From contig CAWBRQ010000006.1 in NCBI GenBank assembly GCA_963791315.1, positions 310,001-374,000 on the forward strand: 64,000 bases of DNA. Direction: 5' to 3'. Source of the DNA: JACCZX01 sp963791315 (lineage in GTDB: Bacteria > Pseudomonadota > Gammaproteobacteria > Burkholderiales > Burkholderiaceae_F). Shown piece after piece: positions 38,023 to 49,620 of the stretch (position 1 is its first letter; every line of letters starts with the position of its first letter). Both the position numbers and the translations under genes were made by a program. The notes under the pieces were generated by a model. That model did not search any database, was not told where the DNA came from, and was given only the letters and a program-made list of their open reading frames with translations.

Positions 38023-38173
38023 TCATCATCGTATCAGCTAGCGCTGCGGCCGAGAATCGTGATGCAGGCGTCATACCGACACCGAGAACGTAGATCGACT
38101 GAGTACTCATCACTCGAAAATGTCCCTGGTCATGCCATTGGTCGGCCGTGTTCTCGAAGAACCGACACAAGCC

Positions 38174-39279
38174 TCAGTATGCGTGAGCCGCTTCATTTGC
38201 TCCTTTACGCGTTGGTTGGAACTGGTACCAGGCGACCCCATCGACAATCTTGCCTACGATCACCTCTCCGCGCCCCATCAGATAGTTGATATGCGCGATG
38301 CTCTCGCCGGTTGCCAAGCTGAGCGGGGGTCATTGATCGGCCGCGAGAAAAGCGCGCCGAACACATCAATCGCGCGCTTTGGCTCGTCGAGGATATCGCG
38401 AAGCCGAGCGAGCGACCTCTCGTGCCCCTGTGCGAGATAGTCGAGCCGCGCGTGCAAGCCGCGAAACGGATCATTGTGAGCAGGCAGCACCAGCACGTCG
38501 TCGGGTACTTCGCGCTTTATCTTCTCGATCGATGCGAGCCAGTCGAAGAGCGGATCCGCGTCGGGCTCTGTCGGGAACACCGATACGTTGGAAGAGATCT
38601 TCGGCAATACCTGGTCACCGGAGATGAAGAGCTGCAGATCCCGGCAGTACAAGCACGCATGCTCGGGCGAATGACCTGTGCCCACGACCACGCGCCATTC
38701 GTGATCGCCAATGATGAACCGCTGACCGTCACGCAGGCGCCTGTAACTATCGGGCAGTCGATGGATCATCTTGCCGAAACCGCCGAAGCGCGCGCGATAG
38801 TTTTCGATGTCGTCCTCGCTCCACCCAGCTCCACCCTGCTTGAGGTAAAAGCGCACGCCGTCGTCCGGCGCTTCGCGACCGGTGTCGGCGGTCAGCACGC
38901 GGCAATTCAGATATTCCAATCGCGTCATCCACAACCGGCACTCGAACTTACGGGTCATCCACCCCGCCATGCCGATATGGTCAGGGTGCATATGCGTCAC
39001 CAGTACACGCGTAATTCGGGTGTGTCCCAGGGCTCCGGAACCTGCCAGCAGGCTTTGCCATGCGTTCGTAGTGTCGAGCGTCTGTAGTCCGGTATCGACG
39101 ATTGCCCATCCTTCCGTGTCCTTTATCGCCCATAGATTGATATGGTTAAGCGCGAAGGGCATTGGCATGCGGATCCACAACACACCCGGAGCGATCTCGC
39201 GTGTCTCGCCAGCTTGCGGCGGCGCGCCGCATGGATAGATAACGGAGGCCGTGGCGTCTAACTGACTCGCTTCACTCAT
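38174..39279 (-). CDS. Metallo-beta-lactamase-fold hydrolase, one homopolymer frame shift
   Basis: Zinc hydrolase of the MBL superfamily, about 368 residues once repaired. The metal motif HMHPDH is at residues 96-101, with further ligands in GTGHSPEHAC, SGDQVLP and LPAHND. The open frame ends early at 38278 with an unlike tail. Adding one C to the C5 run near 38332 restores a sensible C terminus (ATGESIAHINYLMGRGEV onward) ending at 38174. This matches the LACTB2-like/glyoxalase-II-like group; the substrate is unknown, perhaps thioesters given the acyl-CoA genes next door. Confidence 0.83.
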
Positions 39280-39304
39280 TCGGTCGGTTCCAGTTCATAG
39301 GTTT

Positions 39305-41230
39305 TCAGCGCGCAAGTGCAGGTAGGTCCGTCGGGTCGAGACTTTGGAGTAGCTTTGCCTGCACCGCGACCTTCGGCAACTCACAGCGAAAGAACCAGTC
39401 GCAGGCCATCAGCTTTCCCTCGTGAAAATTGGCGATCGTGCGAACCGCCCTCGCCCGCCCTAACAGCCACACGCCCTTGTTCGAGCCAGATCCACGCGAC
39501 GACGACATGGCCGAGCATCTCCAGGTAAACCGAGGCATTCGCGAGGGCGAGTGCGACGTCGGCGCGCATCGTTGCAAGCAATACGCGAGTGGTCTCTTCG
39601 GCGACCTGCAGCGCGTCTTCCAGCGCACCGACGTGCGCGCGCAACGGCTTAATTGCACGACACGTAGTCATCGTCCGTCGGATCTCTTCGAGCAGTGTCG
39701 CGAAGGCCTCGCCGTTTTGCATCGGCACTTTGCGCCCGAGGAGGTCGAGCGCCTGAATGCCGTGCGTGCCTTCATGAATCGCATTCAGCCGGTTGTCGCG
39801 GTACAAGCGCTCAACCGGGTACTCGCGCGTGTAGCCGTAGCCGCCGTGTACTTGGATCGCGAGGGCGTTTGCTTCCAAACCGTATTGCGAAGGCCAAGAC
39901 TTGACGATCGGCGTCAGGATGTCGAGCAGATAGGCGACAGCGCGCACGCTCCGCGGCGTCTTCCGAATGGTGCTGCAGGTCGAGCAGCTTCGCGGCATAC
40001 AGGCAAAGGGCCAGCCCGCCCTCGGCGTACGCTTTTTGCGCAAGCAACATGCGGCGCACATCGGCGTGCTCGACAATCGGAATCTGAGGGCTGGCCGGAT
40101 CTTTCGCTTTGGGGCTGCGGCCCTGTGGCCGCTTGGTCGCGTAGTCGAGCGAGTGAAGGTAGCCGGTGCATGCGAGAGCCGCTGCGCCCAGTCCGACCTG
40201 TACGCGTGCCTCGTTCATCATGTGGAACATGTAGGTGAGGCCCTGATGCGGCTCGCCGACCAGCTCGCCGATGCACTCGCCACGCTCACCGAAGTTGAGC
40301 ATCGTCGACGTGGTGCCGCGGTACCCCATCTTGTGGATCAGCCCCGCCAGCGCGACGTCGTTGCGTTCGCCTACGCGGCCATCGGACTCGAGGTTAAGTT
40401 TCGGGACGACGAAAAGCGAAATGCCTTTGACCCCGGCGGGCGCACCCTTAATCTTCGCAAGCACCAGGTGGACGATGTTCTCGGCGAGCTCGTGATCACC
40501 GCCGGAAATGAAAATCTTGTTGCCGCGGATTCGGTATCGACCGTCTGCGAGTGGCTCGGCAGTCGTACGAATGTCTGCGAGCGAAGAGTCCGGCCTGCGG
40601 CTCGGTGAGTGCCATCGTGCCGAAGAAACGCCCTTCGCGCATCGGTGGCAGATAGCGTTCTCTTTGCTCGTTCGAGCCGTGCGCGCCGATCAGGTTCGCC
40701 GCTCCGCGTGTAAGGAATGCGTACGCGACCGTGCTGATGTTTGCCGCCGAGAACAACGCCATGCATGCCTGCTCGACAGCTGCCGGCAATTGCATGCCGC
40801 CGGCGTCGTAGTCCTGCGTTGCCGCCATAAAGCCCGCGGCGCAAAAAGCGTCGAGCGCAGCCTTCACTTCGGGAATTAGGTGCACGCGCTCGCCGTCAAA
40901 GCTCGGCTCCCGCTCGTCGAGAGCATGCGCATGTGTTGCAAAGTGCTCCTCGGCAATCGCGTATGCGGTGTCAAGCGCAGCGTCGAACGTGGCGCGCGAA
41001 TGCTCTGCAAAGCGCGGCAGACGCATGAGCTCATTAACCTGCAGGAGGTCGTACAGCAGGAACTCGAGCTCGCGACGCCGGATCAACAGTGAGTCAATGC
41101 GGTTCTCCCGATGCGGTGGAACTTCTCGGCAGGCCTTACTCAATGCAGACGAAGCTGAAGTCTGTGATCCGGGCTTCGCGCGAATCAGCGACATGCGGGC
41201 CATAGCTGGAATCAGCTCAGGTTGCTTCAT
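39305..41230 (-). CDS. Acyl-CoA dehydrogenase family, several frame shifts
   Basis: FAD-dependent acyl-CoA dehydrogenase of about 600 residues in the large, C-terminally extended class. Pieces in order are: N-terminal EFLLYDLLQVNELMRLPRF and FDGERVHLIPEVKAALDAF; the FAD loop TMALTEPQAG; a middle domain (KGISLFVVPK; KMGYRGTTSTMLNFGE); then AIQVHGGYGYTREYPVERLY and a C-terminal domain ending ALAR. Frames change near 40480, 40050 and 39480 at least. The start is uncertain: ATG 41230 is in frame but the conserved region begins about 40 codons later. It probably acts in fatty or dicarboxylic acyl-CoA oxidation. Confidence 0.8.
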
Positions 41231-41253
41231 AGTCGTTCGTGGTGCGATCGGGA

Positions 41254-42676
41254 TCAAGATGCCTTTCCGGCGGCTAGCACAGCGATGTCAGTGGCATGCT
41301 TGAGACTCTCGAGCTGCCACATCTTCGTGAGCAGCTTCTCGGACTCGTCATCTTCGAGCGCAACTTTCGCCGCCGCGCGATATTTCGCGTTCAACTCATC
41401 GTCGGTCAGCGGGTTCTCCGCATCACCGTGCGCATGATCAACGCGTGCGATCTCGACCGAGCCATCAACGCCGGTCACCTTGACGTTTGCGCCAGCCATT
41501 CGCTTTTCGACGAACAGGCGCTCAATCTGCGTGTCGAGCACAACGGTGACCTTGCGCATGGTCGTCCGGATCGCTGGCGAATCGAACAGCGCCGGCTCGT
41601 ACCAGTGCGGCCCTGCCTTCTCGCCGTGCAGGATCACCGCGACTGCGTACGGCAGGCTGAACTGCGCATCGACGAGGTTGTGGGGCGCATAGTCCTCGAA
41701 CTGCTGGTCAACCAACGCGCGCGCGACGCCCACTTCGACCGCAGCGATGTCGCGCTCGCCCCAGCCGCGGCGAGCCATGACCTGCAGCACCGCATCGAGC
41801 GCGGCCTGGTTCCAGCGGCAAGTCGGATAGGCCTTGAAGTAGAGCCGTAGCATGTTGAACTTGGTGCCGAGGCCTTCGAGCAGCATCGCGGGATCGAAGC
41901 GATCCGACGCCTGCATCCGCCAGAAGCCGCGGTCGCCTTCTAGGATCGTTCGCGGGCCGAGGAAGCCTGACTCTGCGAGCAGTGCGGCATTGATGCCGGA
42001 CACTGAAGGCCACGCAACCATGTCCTTCGTCCACGTCAGCGGACGATTACGCCAATTCCATTGCGCCGACGACGGCAGCGGTGCGAACGTCCCGTAGATA
42101 CCGAACGCGTGGACCATCCGGTCGACGTCGAGCTTCAGCAACCGCCCGGCGGCGACGACTGCGGCGAAGCCCTGATGCGGACCGTAACCCGAAACCTGTC
42201 GACGATATTCCGGCGTCGGCCGCGTCGCCTCGCCGATGCGGGTCGTGACTTCGTACGCGGCGATCACCGCCTCGACGAACTCGCGGCCGCTGCATTTCGT
42301 CAGCTCTGCCATTGCGAGCGTCGCGAAAATCACGGTGCCGCCGTAGTGGCCCTGCAGCACGACACCACCGTCGTAGTCGAGCGCGTTGGCGGCGACGCCG
42401 TTGACGAACGCCGCGCGGTCCGGGCGCGGTGCGCTTGCCGGCGCCGACGATCGTCGCGATGCCGTTCGCGTGGACGTCGCCCATCCGCTCCATCGCGGCC
42501 AGCGCTGTACGCACGAGCGGCGTTCTTGATCCGCCGAGTGCACATGCGAGCGTCTCGATCGTGCAGCGCTTCGCCTGATGGATGACATCGGGCGGGCAAT
42601 CGTCGAGCTTGAGGTTGAGCGCGAACTCGGCGAGCGCGCGCGTCTCGCCGGTCTGTTTCGGGCGTGCGTCATCCAT
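41254..42676 (-). CDS. MmgE/PrpD family protein, one frame shift
   Basis: About 473 residues in two frames that join near 42425. The first gives the N terminus (TRALAEFALNLKLDDCP, CTIETLACALGGSRTPL). The second continues with AAFVNGVAANALDYDGG and GYGPHQGFAAVVAAGRLLKL to the stop. The fold is that of 2-methylcitrate dehydratase, but this branch usually occurs beside M20 peptidases, racemases and ABC transporters. The true prpD is at 23.8 kb, so this is more likely a dehydratase or isomerase for another polycarboxylate. Its start overlaps the M20 stop by 8 bases. Confidence 0.82.
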
Positions 42677-43917
42677 GTTTGCGCACCTCGACGCCGCCGG
42701 TTCCGAGCTTGTGCGCCAACGCCGCGACCAGCGCCGCCCGCTCCACCAGCGTCGGCAGCTCGATGTACTCGTCGCGCGTCATGATCGCGCCGCCGACCGG
42801 TCCGAGTCCGCACAACGTCGGCACGCCCTGCGACGCGATGATGTTTGCATCGGACCCACCCATCGTCGCGATCGTGTCGATGTTCGCGCCCAGTGCAGCG
42901 CCGCGTCTCGCGGACAAGCTCGGCCATTCGACGCGTCTCCGGCGTCCATGGCATCGGAGGGCGATGCTGCTGGAGCCTCAGCGTCGTCGTCGTGCCCGGC
43001 AGATCGGTCGCCGCGGCGATTGCTTCGATGCTCGCCTTCGTGCGTTCCCACGCTGGCATGTCGACGCAGCGAATGTCCATCCGCGCGACGCAGCGTCCGG
43101 CATATAGGTTGCGCCGAGTGCCGCCGTTGAACTCGCCGACGTTCAGCAGCACGCCGTTGTCGGGATCGTGCAGCTTGTGCAGCGCGATCACCTTGCGGCA
43201 CATCGCCTCGATCGCGCTCCGGCCGGTGCGAAAGCCGGTGCCGAGATGCGCCTCGACACCGTCGATGATGATTTCGCCGATCGCGATGCCTGCACGCTGG
43301 CCGACAGCTTCGCCGCCGACGCGTCCCGCCTCAGTCACGAGTCCCCAATCCGATTGACGCGCTTCGGCTTCGATCAGCGGCCGCGAGCGGACGCTGCCGC
43401 CCTGCTCGTCGGTGTCGAAGATCACCGTGATCTGTTCGGGGCGCGCGACACCCGTCTCGACAAGCGCGCGGCACGCGAACACGATCCCCGCGTCGCCGCC
43501 CTTCATGTCCGCGACCGCGGGACCGTAGGCGCGCTTCGTCGCGGCGTCGATCCGGAACGGATTCGTCGCCGGCGCGCCGACCGGAAATGCGGTGTCGATG
43601 TGACCCATCATCAGCAGGCGTCCCTTGCCGGTGCCGCCGCGCAGGCGACACTCGACGGCCGGCGCGATCCCCGCGTCGCCTCGATCGGCCATGAACGCGT
43701 CGTAGATCCATTGCTCCGGCGGCGGCGCAACTTCACGCCGCGTGACGTCGAAGCCGATGCCGCGCATCGTGTCTTCCATCAAGCGTGCGACTGTCTCGAC
43801 GCCCTCGCGCAGCTCGGTCGCGCTGTCGATATCGACGAGCCGCTGCAGGAATGCGATCAGCTCGGACTCATGCGCCTGCATCCAGGCATGGATCTTCTTC
43901 GTTGCTTCGTCGTTCAT
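42669..43917 (-). CDS. M20-family metallopeptidase, copy 2, one frame shift
   Basis: About 415 residues, ArgE/DapE/CPG2-like amidohydrolase with a dinuclear zinc site. GHIDTAFPVG carries the first metal histidine and aspartate, YGPAVADMKGGDAG the bridging aspartate, and DTDEQGGS the catalytic glutamate. A dimerisation domain (GVEAHLGTGFRTGRSAIEAM) follows. The frame changes near 42915 and ends with VPTLCGLGPVGGAIMTRDEY. I start at ATG 43917 because TGAGG lies six bases upstream. It is a tandem paralogue of the next gene. Confidence 0.83.
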
Positions 43918-43928
43918 GTCGATCCTCA

Positions 43929-45186
43929 TCAAGCCTTGTCCCACGCCCCTGCGCCCAGCTTGTGCAGCGTCGCCGCCAGCAACGCCGCGCGATCGACCAT
44001 CGACGAGATCACGATGTGCTCGTTGGTCGTCATCAGGTCGCCGCCCATCGGACCCATCCCGTCGAGGCACGGCAGATCGAGCGGTCCGACGAACGCGGAG
44101 CTGCCGGCGGCAGGCGAGCGCAGCACGCCGAAGTCGAGTCCGAACTCGGCGCCCGCTTCCTTCGCGATGCCGATCAGCTTGTCGGTCTTGTTCGTCCACT
44201 GGACGCCGGGCCGGTGCGAATCGATCAGGAACTTCGAATGCGAGCCTGGCAGCTCGACGTTCGCCGCGATCGCGCGCAGCTTCGACTCGACTTCGTTCCA
44301 GGCGTCGGGGCCGGGCGTGCGGATGTCGATCGTGCACATGCAGTAGCCCGGGATCACGCTGCGCCGCCAGCCGCCGTTGATCTGTCCGACGCAGAGGTAG
44401 ATCTCGCGCGCCGGATCGGTCAGCGCGTGGATCGCCTGCACCTTGCGCGCCATCGCCTCGATCGCACTGATTCCTTTCGCGTACGCGCTGCCGGCATGCG
44501 CGTCGCGGCCGAACACTTCGAGCTTCGCGACGCCGATCTGCGCGCGCGAGCCCATCAGCTTGCCGCCTTCGCGCGCGCATTCCATGCAGAACACCCAGTC
44601 CGAATGCGCGGCCGCATCCTCGATCGGCTTGCGCGCGTCGAGGCTGCCGCCCTGCTCATCGGCGCTGAACACGCACGTGATCTCTTCGAGATTGTTGAGG
44701 CCGGTCGCCTGCAGCGCCTTCAGCGCGAACACCGCGACGGTGAGGCCGCCCTTCATGTCGGCGATGCCGGGGCCGAGCGCGCGATCGCCGTCGATCGAGA
44801 ACGGGAAGCCCTTGCCCGGAACGAATGCCGTGTCGAGATCGCCGAGGATCAGCGCACGCCCGTGGCCGTCGCCGCTCCACCGCGCGACGCGCTGGAAGCC
44901 AAGCTGCGTGCGGTCGAAGCCGGGCAGCATGAATTCCTCGAGCCACTTGCGCTCCGGCGCGAGCGGCGCGCCGCGCACGCGTTCGGTCGTGAAGCCGTCA
45001 CTCTCAAGCGCGTCGCACAGCTTGTCGCCGACCGCGTTGGTCCCGCCGACCTGCGTCGCGTAGCTCTCGATGTTGACGAGGTCACGCACGAAGTCAAGCA
45101 TCGCATCGCGCTGCGTCTCGAGGTATTTGCGCAGCGTTGGCGTTGCACTTCGTCGCGGACTTTGCGGGCGTTTCAATGGCGGACAT
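43929..45186 (-). CDS. M20-family metallopeptidase, copy 1, one frame shift
   Basis: About 418 residues with the same layout as its neighbour: GDLDTAFVPGKGFPF (metal Asp replaces the usual His in G-x-x-D-T), GPGIADMKGGLTVAVF, SADEQGGS, AHAGSAYAKGISAIEAMARK and a C-terminal GPMGGDLMTTNEH. The ATG at 45186 has GGAG at a good distance, but its frame joins the main one only by a shift near 45148. It probably trims an acylated amino acid or small peptide imported by the ABC system upstream. Confidence 0.82.
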
Positions 45187-45187
45187 T

Positions 45188-47317
45188 TCAACTCCGATGG
45201 GTGAACGGCTTCTGAACGCGTGATCAGTGTTTCGAGCGGAATGTGGCAGACGATCGTGTGGCCGTCGGGACCCTGTCGCGCCGGCGGCACCTCTTGCTCG
45301 CAGATCGCGCCGATCTTGCGCGGGCAGCGCGTGTGGAACACGCAGCCGGACGGCGGATTCGCCGCGGACGGCACCGGGCCTTCGAGCCGGATCGGCGTCA
45401 CCTGCTGCATCGGGATCGGGCACCGGAATCGCGGACAGGAGCGCTTCGGTGTACGGATGCCACGGCGGCGCGAACACACGCTCGACCGGACCGAGTCTCG
45501 GCGATCTTCCCGAGATACACGACGGCGACGCGATCGGCGAGATAGCGGACGACGCTCATGTCGTGCGAGATGAAGAGGTACGCGGTGTGCGCGCGCGCCT
45601 GCAGGTCGCCGAGCAGGTTGAGGATCGCGGCCTGCACCGACACGTCGAGCGCCGACACCGGCTCGTCGCAGACGATCAAGTCGGGATTCGTCGCGAATGC
45701 GCGCGCGATGCCGACGCGCTGCTTCTCGCCGCCGGACAGCTGGTTCGGCAAGCGATCGAGATAGCGCTCGTCGAGCCGCACGGCGCGCAAGAGCAATGCG
45801 GTTGCTTCGGCGACCGGCTGTGCTGCCCGACAATCCGCGGAACAGCGCGAGCGGCCGCGCGAGCGCCTGGCCGATCGACCGCTTCGGATTCAATGTCGAG
45901 TCCGGATTCTGGAACACCATCTGCAGGCGACGCCGCACTTCGCGGCCGCGCTCGGCAGCGCTACCTTCGAGTTCGTGGCCGTCGAAGCGAATCGTGCCGG
46001 TCGTCGGCTCGACGAGGCCGACGATCAAGCGCGCCAGCGTCGTCTTGCCGCAGCCGCTCTCGCCGACAATGGCCAGCGTCTCGTCGGCCGCGAGTTCGAG
46101 ACTGACGCCGTCGAGCGCATGGACGATCCGCTCGCTGCCGAACAGACCGAGCAGCTTCTTGCCGTCGACGTAATCACGGCCGAGGTTTTCGACGCCGAGC
46201 AGCGGACGTCGCGTCGCGCTTGCGCCGTCCGCCGCGACGCAACTCCGCCGATGTCGAGCTGAGCTTGCAGTGACGGAGTGCGCGCCCTGCGTCCGTTGCG
46301 CGCGCTCGATTTCCTGCTCGCGCCAGAACATGCAGCGGCTCCAGGTGCGCCGGCACGACCTCGACCAACTGCCGGCGCTTCGTTGTGGCAGCGCTCGCGC
46401 GCATGCGGGCACCGCGGCGCGAAGCTGCACGCGGCGGGCAATCGCGCGCAGATCCGGAATCATCCCTTCGATCAGCTTTAGCGCGCGGTCCTTTCGTCCG
46501 AAGTCGAGGCTCGGCAGGCATTCGAGCAGCCCGGCGGTGTACGGATGCAACTGGCGCCGGAATACTTCGCGCACCGGCCCCTGCTCGACCATCTGTCCTG
46601 CATACATCACGCCGATCCGGTCGCTGATCCGCGCGATGACGCCGAGGTTGTGGCTGATGTAGAGAATCGCCGACGAGAAGCGCGCTTTCAGTTCTGCGAT
46701 CAGGTCGAGGATCTGCGCCTCGGTCGTCACGTCGAGCCCGGTCGTCGGCTCGTCCATGATCAGCAGGTCGGGATTGTTCGCGAGCGCCATCGCGATCAGC
46801 ACGCGCTGCTGCTGGCCGCCGCTGAGATCTGGTGCGGATAGCGGCGGAAGATCGCGGCCGGCTCCGGCATGTTGACTGCGGCGAACAATTCGAGCGTGCG
46901 ATCGCGCGCGACCTTCGCCGACACCGGCTCGTGCGACGTGATCGCCTCGGCGACCTGCTCGCCGACGATGATCGACGGGTTCAGCGAGCTCATCGGATCC
47001 TGGTAGACCATCGCGATCCGCGCGCCGCGCAACGCGTCGCAGCGATCGCGCGGCATTGCCAGCAGATCCTCGCCCTGGTAGTCGATGCGTCCGCTCGACA
47101 CCTGTGCGTTCGAACTCAAATAGCCCATCACAGCGAACGCAAGCGTGCTCTTGCCGGACCCTGATTCGCCGACGACACCAAATGTTTCGCCGCGGCCGAT
47201 CGAGAATGACACGTCGCGCACCGCGCGCACGGCGCCGCCGCGCGTCCGATATTCGATCGACAGATCGGTGACTTGCAGCACCGGCTCGCTCAGATTCGAT
47301 TGCAGAACGGCGCTCAC
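45188..47317 (-). CDS. Peptide-type ABC transporter ATPase, two-domain (OppD-OppF fusion), many frame shifts
   Basis: About 700 residues in pieces. Domain one has Walker A GESGSGKS and Q-loop MVYQDPMSSLNPS, then the C-terminal Cys motif (CSFAPRCPHARERC). Domain two has GESGCGKT, MVFQNPDSTLNP, signature LSGGEKQRVGIARAF and Walker B VCDEPVSALDV, and a second Cys motif (GCVFHTRCPRKIGAICEQ). The halves are joined by a short linker without a recognisable stop and restart, as in GsiA. Frames break at several places (about 46820, 46300, 45830, 45500, 45420). The GTG start overlaps the permease stop. Confidence 0.75.
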
Positions 47318-48193
47318 AGGTCGTTTCTCCCGCCGCGATATGCGAGCCGCGCACCGATGCCGTCGCCGAACAGGTTCGCGCCGATTACCGCGGTCGAGAT
47401 CGCCAATGCCGGAAAGAACATCAGCCACGGCGCCGTCTGCAGATACTGGCGGCCTTCGCTGACCATCAGGCCCCAGTCGGGCTCGGGCGGCTGCACGCCG
47501 ATGCCGATGAATCCGAGCGAGGTGCTGAGCAGGATCGCGAACGACAGCCGGATCGCGAGCTCGACGACGATCGGTCCGAGCGCGTTCGGCAGCAGCTCGC
47601 GCGTGATCACCCAGAATGCCGACTCGCCGCGCACTTTCGCCGCCTCGACGAATTCGAGATTCTTGAGCCCCAGCGTGACGCTCCGCAGTACGCGCGTCGA
47701 GCGCGGGACGAACACGATCATGATCGCGATGATCACGTTCAACCGGCTCGGGCCCAGCGACGACATGATCAGCATTGCGAGCAGCAGCGACGGGAACGAC
47801 AGCATCCCGTCCATGATCCGCATCACGAACCCGTCGACTCTGCCGCCGCGATAGCCGACCGCCATGCCGATGGCGACGCCGAGACCCACGCCGAGCGCCG
47901 TCGCCGCGGTCGACAGCAGCAGCGTGCCGTGCGCGCCGTAGACAACGCGGCTGAACACGTCGCGGCCGAACTGATCGGTGCCGAACCAGTATTCGAGCGA
48001 CGGCGGCTTCAAGCGCATCCGTCATGTGGAACTCGGTGTACGGATACGGCGTCGCAAACGGACCGATGACGATCAGCGTGAGATGCAGCAGCAGCAGCGC
48101 GCCGCCGACGACGAGGTCGGGCGATTTGCGCAGCAACCCGAGGAACGAGCCGCGATTCGGCGTCGACGCGAGCGTCTCGGCGGACGCAAGCAC
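47314..48193 (-). CDS. Peptide-type ABC transporter permease, DppC/OppC family, one frame shift
   Basis: About 293 residues. An N-terminal cytoplasmic stretch and first helix (LVVGGALLLLHLTLIVIGPF) precede the family tag WFGTDQFGRDVFSRVVYGA. Four or five helices and the EAA loop (LEFVEAAKVRGES) follow. The frame shifts near 48010. GTG 48193 is the first start in the N-terminal frame; an ATG at 48230 in another frame, close after the oppB-like stop, may be the true start if a base is missing between. Confidence 0.8.
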
Positions 48194-48236
48194 GGGCGTA
48201 TCGGCAGCGGCTGGAAGGAAGCGTCGGCATCGTCGG

Positions 48237-49188
48237 TCAGTAGCGCACGCGTGGATTCAGATACGCGTACAGCACGTCCGCGATCAGGTTGGCGAGGCAA
48301 TAGATCGTCGCCGTCAGCAGCACCGTCATCTGCAGCATCGGCACGTCGCGATTGCTGACCGCGAACACCATCGTGCGGCCGAGACCCGGATAGCTGAACA
48401 CCGTCTCGACGATGACGAGGCTGCCCATCAGCCAGCCGATGTTCATCGCGACGATCGTGATCGTCGGCAGCAGCGCGTTCGGCAGCGCGTGACGGAAGAT
48501 CACCTTGCGCTCGCCGATGCCCTTCAGCCGCGCGGTGCGGATGAAGTTGCGCTCCATCACGTCGATCATGCTGGTGCGCGTCATCCGGCTCGTGTACGCG
48601 AGCATCACGAGCGTCAGCGTCAGCGTCGGCAGGATCAGCAGCTTGAAGTGCGCGAACATTGAATCGCCGGCATCCATCAGCGACGACGGCGGCAGCCATT
48701 GCAGCCAGAACGCGAAGATGATGATCAGCAGGTTGCCCCAGACGAACTCCGGCAGCGACGTCCCGATCAGCGTGACCAGCGCGATGCACTCGGTCGGCGA
48801 GCGCGACCCTGACGCAGACCGGCGTAGACGCCGAGGCCGATGGCGAGCGGCACCGCGATGATCAACGTCAGCGCCGCGAGCACCGCCGAATTCGCGAGCC
48901 GCGTCATGATCAGCGGCGCGACCGGCTGATTCAATCGCAGCGACGTTCCCCAATCGCCGCGAACCGCGCCCGCCGATCCATTCGAGATAGCGTATGTGCG
49001 CCGGACGATTGAGGCCGAGCTTCTCGCGCATCGTCTCGACATCCTCCGGCGTCGCATCGGTGCCGAGGATCATCGAGGCGACGTCGCCGGGGAGAACCTG
49101 GACGACGATGAATACGACGATCGGATACGATCAGCAGGACGAGCAACGAAAACAGCAGCCGGCGGATGATGAAGACGCCGAGCGACAT
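48237..49188 (-). CDS. Peptide-type ABC transporter permease, DppB/OppB family, several frame shifts
   Basis: About 315 residues in at least three frames. The family start MSLGVFIIRRLLFSLLVLLI is followed by GTDATPEDVETMREKLGLN, WGTSLRLNQPVAPLIMTRLA and the EAA loop (RTARLKGIGERKVIFRHALP). The C terminus reads IADVLYAYLNPRVRY. It pairs with the DppC-like permease. Frame breaks near 49125, 48960 and 48800 fall in GC-rich runs, typical of indel errors. Confidence 0.8.
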
Positions 49189-49337
49189 GGTCTTGGATCA
49201 GTCCTGTCATCGAGCCGTACGGACAGCGGCAGCGACAGCGTTACGTATCGCTTCAGCGAAACGTGCGCCGGGCGACGGCTTGCAGCTGGAACCGCCGCAG
49301 TCGCTTACATAGCTGCTGAGCCAGACTCGGCGAACGT

Positions 49338-49620
49338 CTACCCATCGATCGGATGGATCTCGTATCCCTGCACCGCCTTGTTCAACGCCGCCATATACGG
49401 CCGGTGATACGGAATCACGACCGGACCACTCTCGGCGAGGATCTGCTGTACGCGTCCGTACATCTGCTTGCGCTTCGCGAGGTCGCGCTCCTTGCGTCCG
49501 TCGTCGAGCAGCTTGTCCACTTCCGGATTGTTCCAGTTGTAGAGCTCCTTGTAGCTGCCCTTCGAATGGAAGTACGGATACAGCGCCTCGTCGATCGTCG
49601 GGCGGCCGTTCACGCGCGAC
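49338..49620 (-). pseudogene. ABC solute-binding protein, C-terminal fragment
   Basis: About 90 residues matching the C terminus of family 5 (DppA/OppA-like) binding proteins: YPYFHSKGSYKELYNWNNPE, a DKLLDDGRKE segment, and VVIPYHRPYMAALNKAVQGY. The rest of the roughly 500-residue protein should lie at higher coordinates but is missing: from about 49620 the sequence becomes unrelated. So the transporter operon is cut off here by a rearrangement or an assembly join. It would have been the first gene of the operon. Confidence 0.75.

Noticed and set aside
41254..44580. Single open frame of 1,108 codons suggesting a giant fusion protein
   Set aside because: It strings together M20 and MmgE/PrpD sequence through out-of-frame filler. 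High GC removes stop codons and indels connect frames; each real gene has its own start and family length.
43929..47354. Single open frame of 1,141 codons joining ABC ATPase and M20 peptidase
   Set aside because: The M20 gene has its own ATG with SD at 45186 in another frame, and the ATPase part is fragmentary in this frame. The continuity is accidental.
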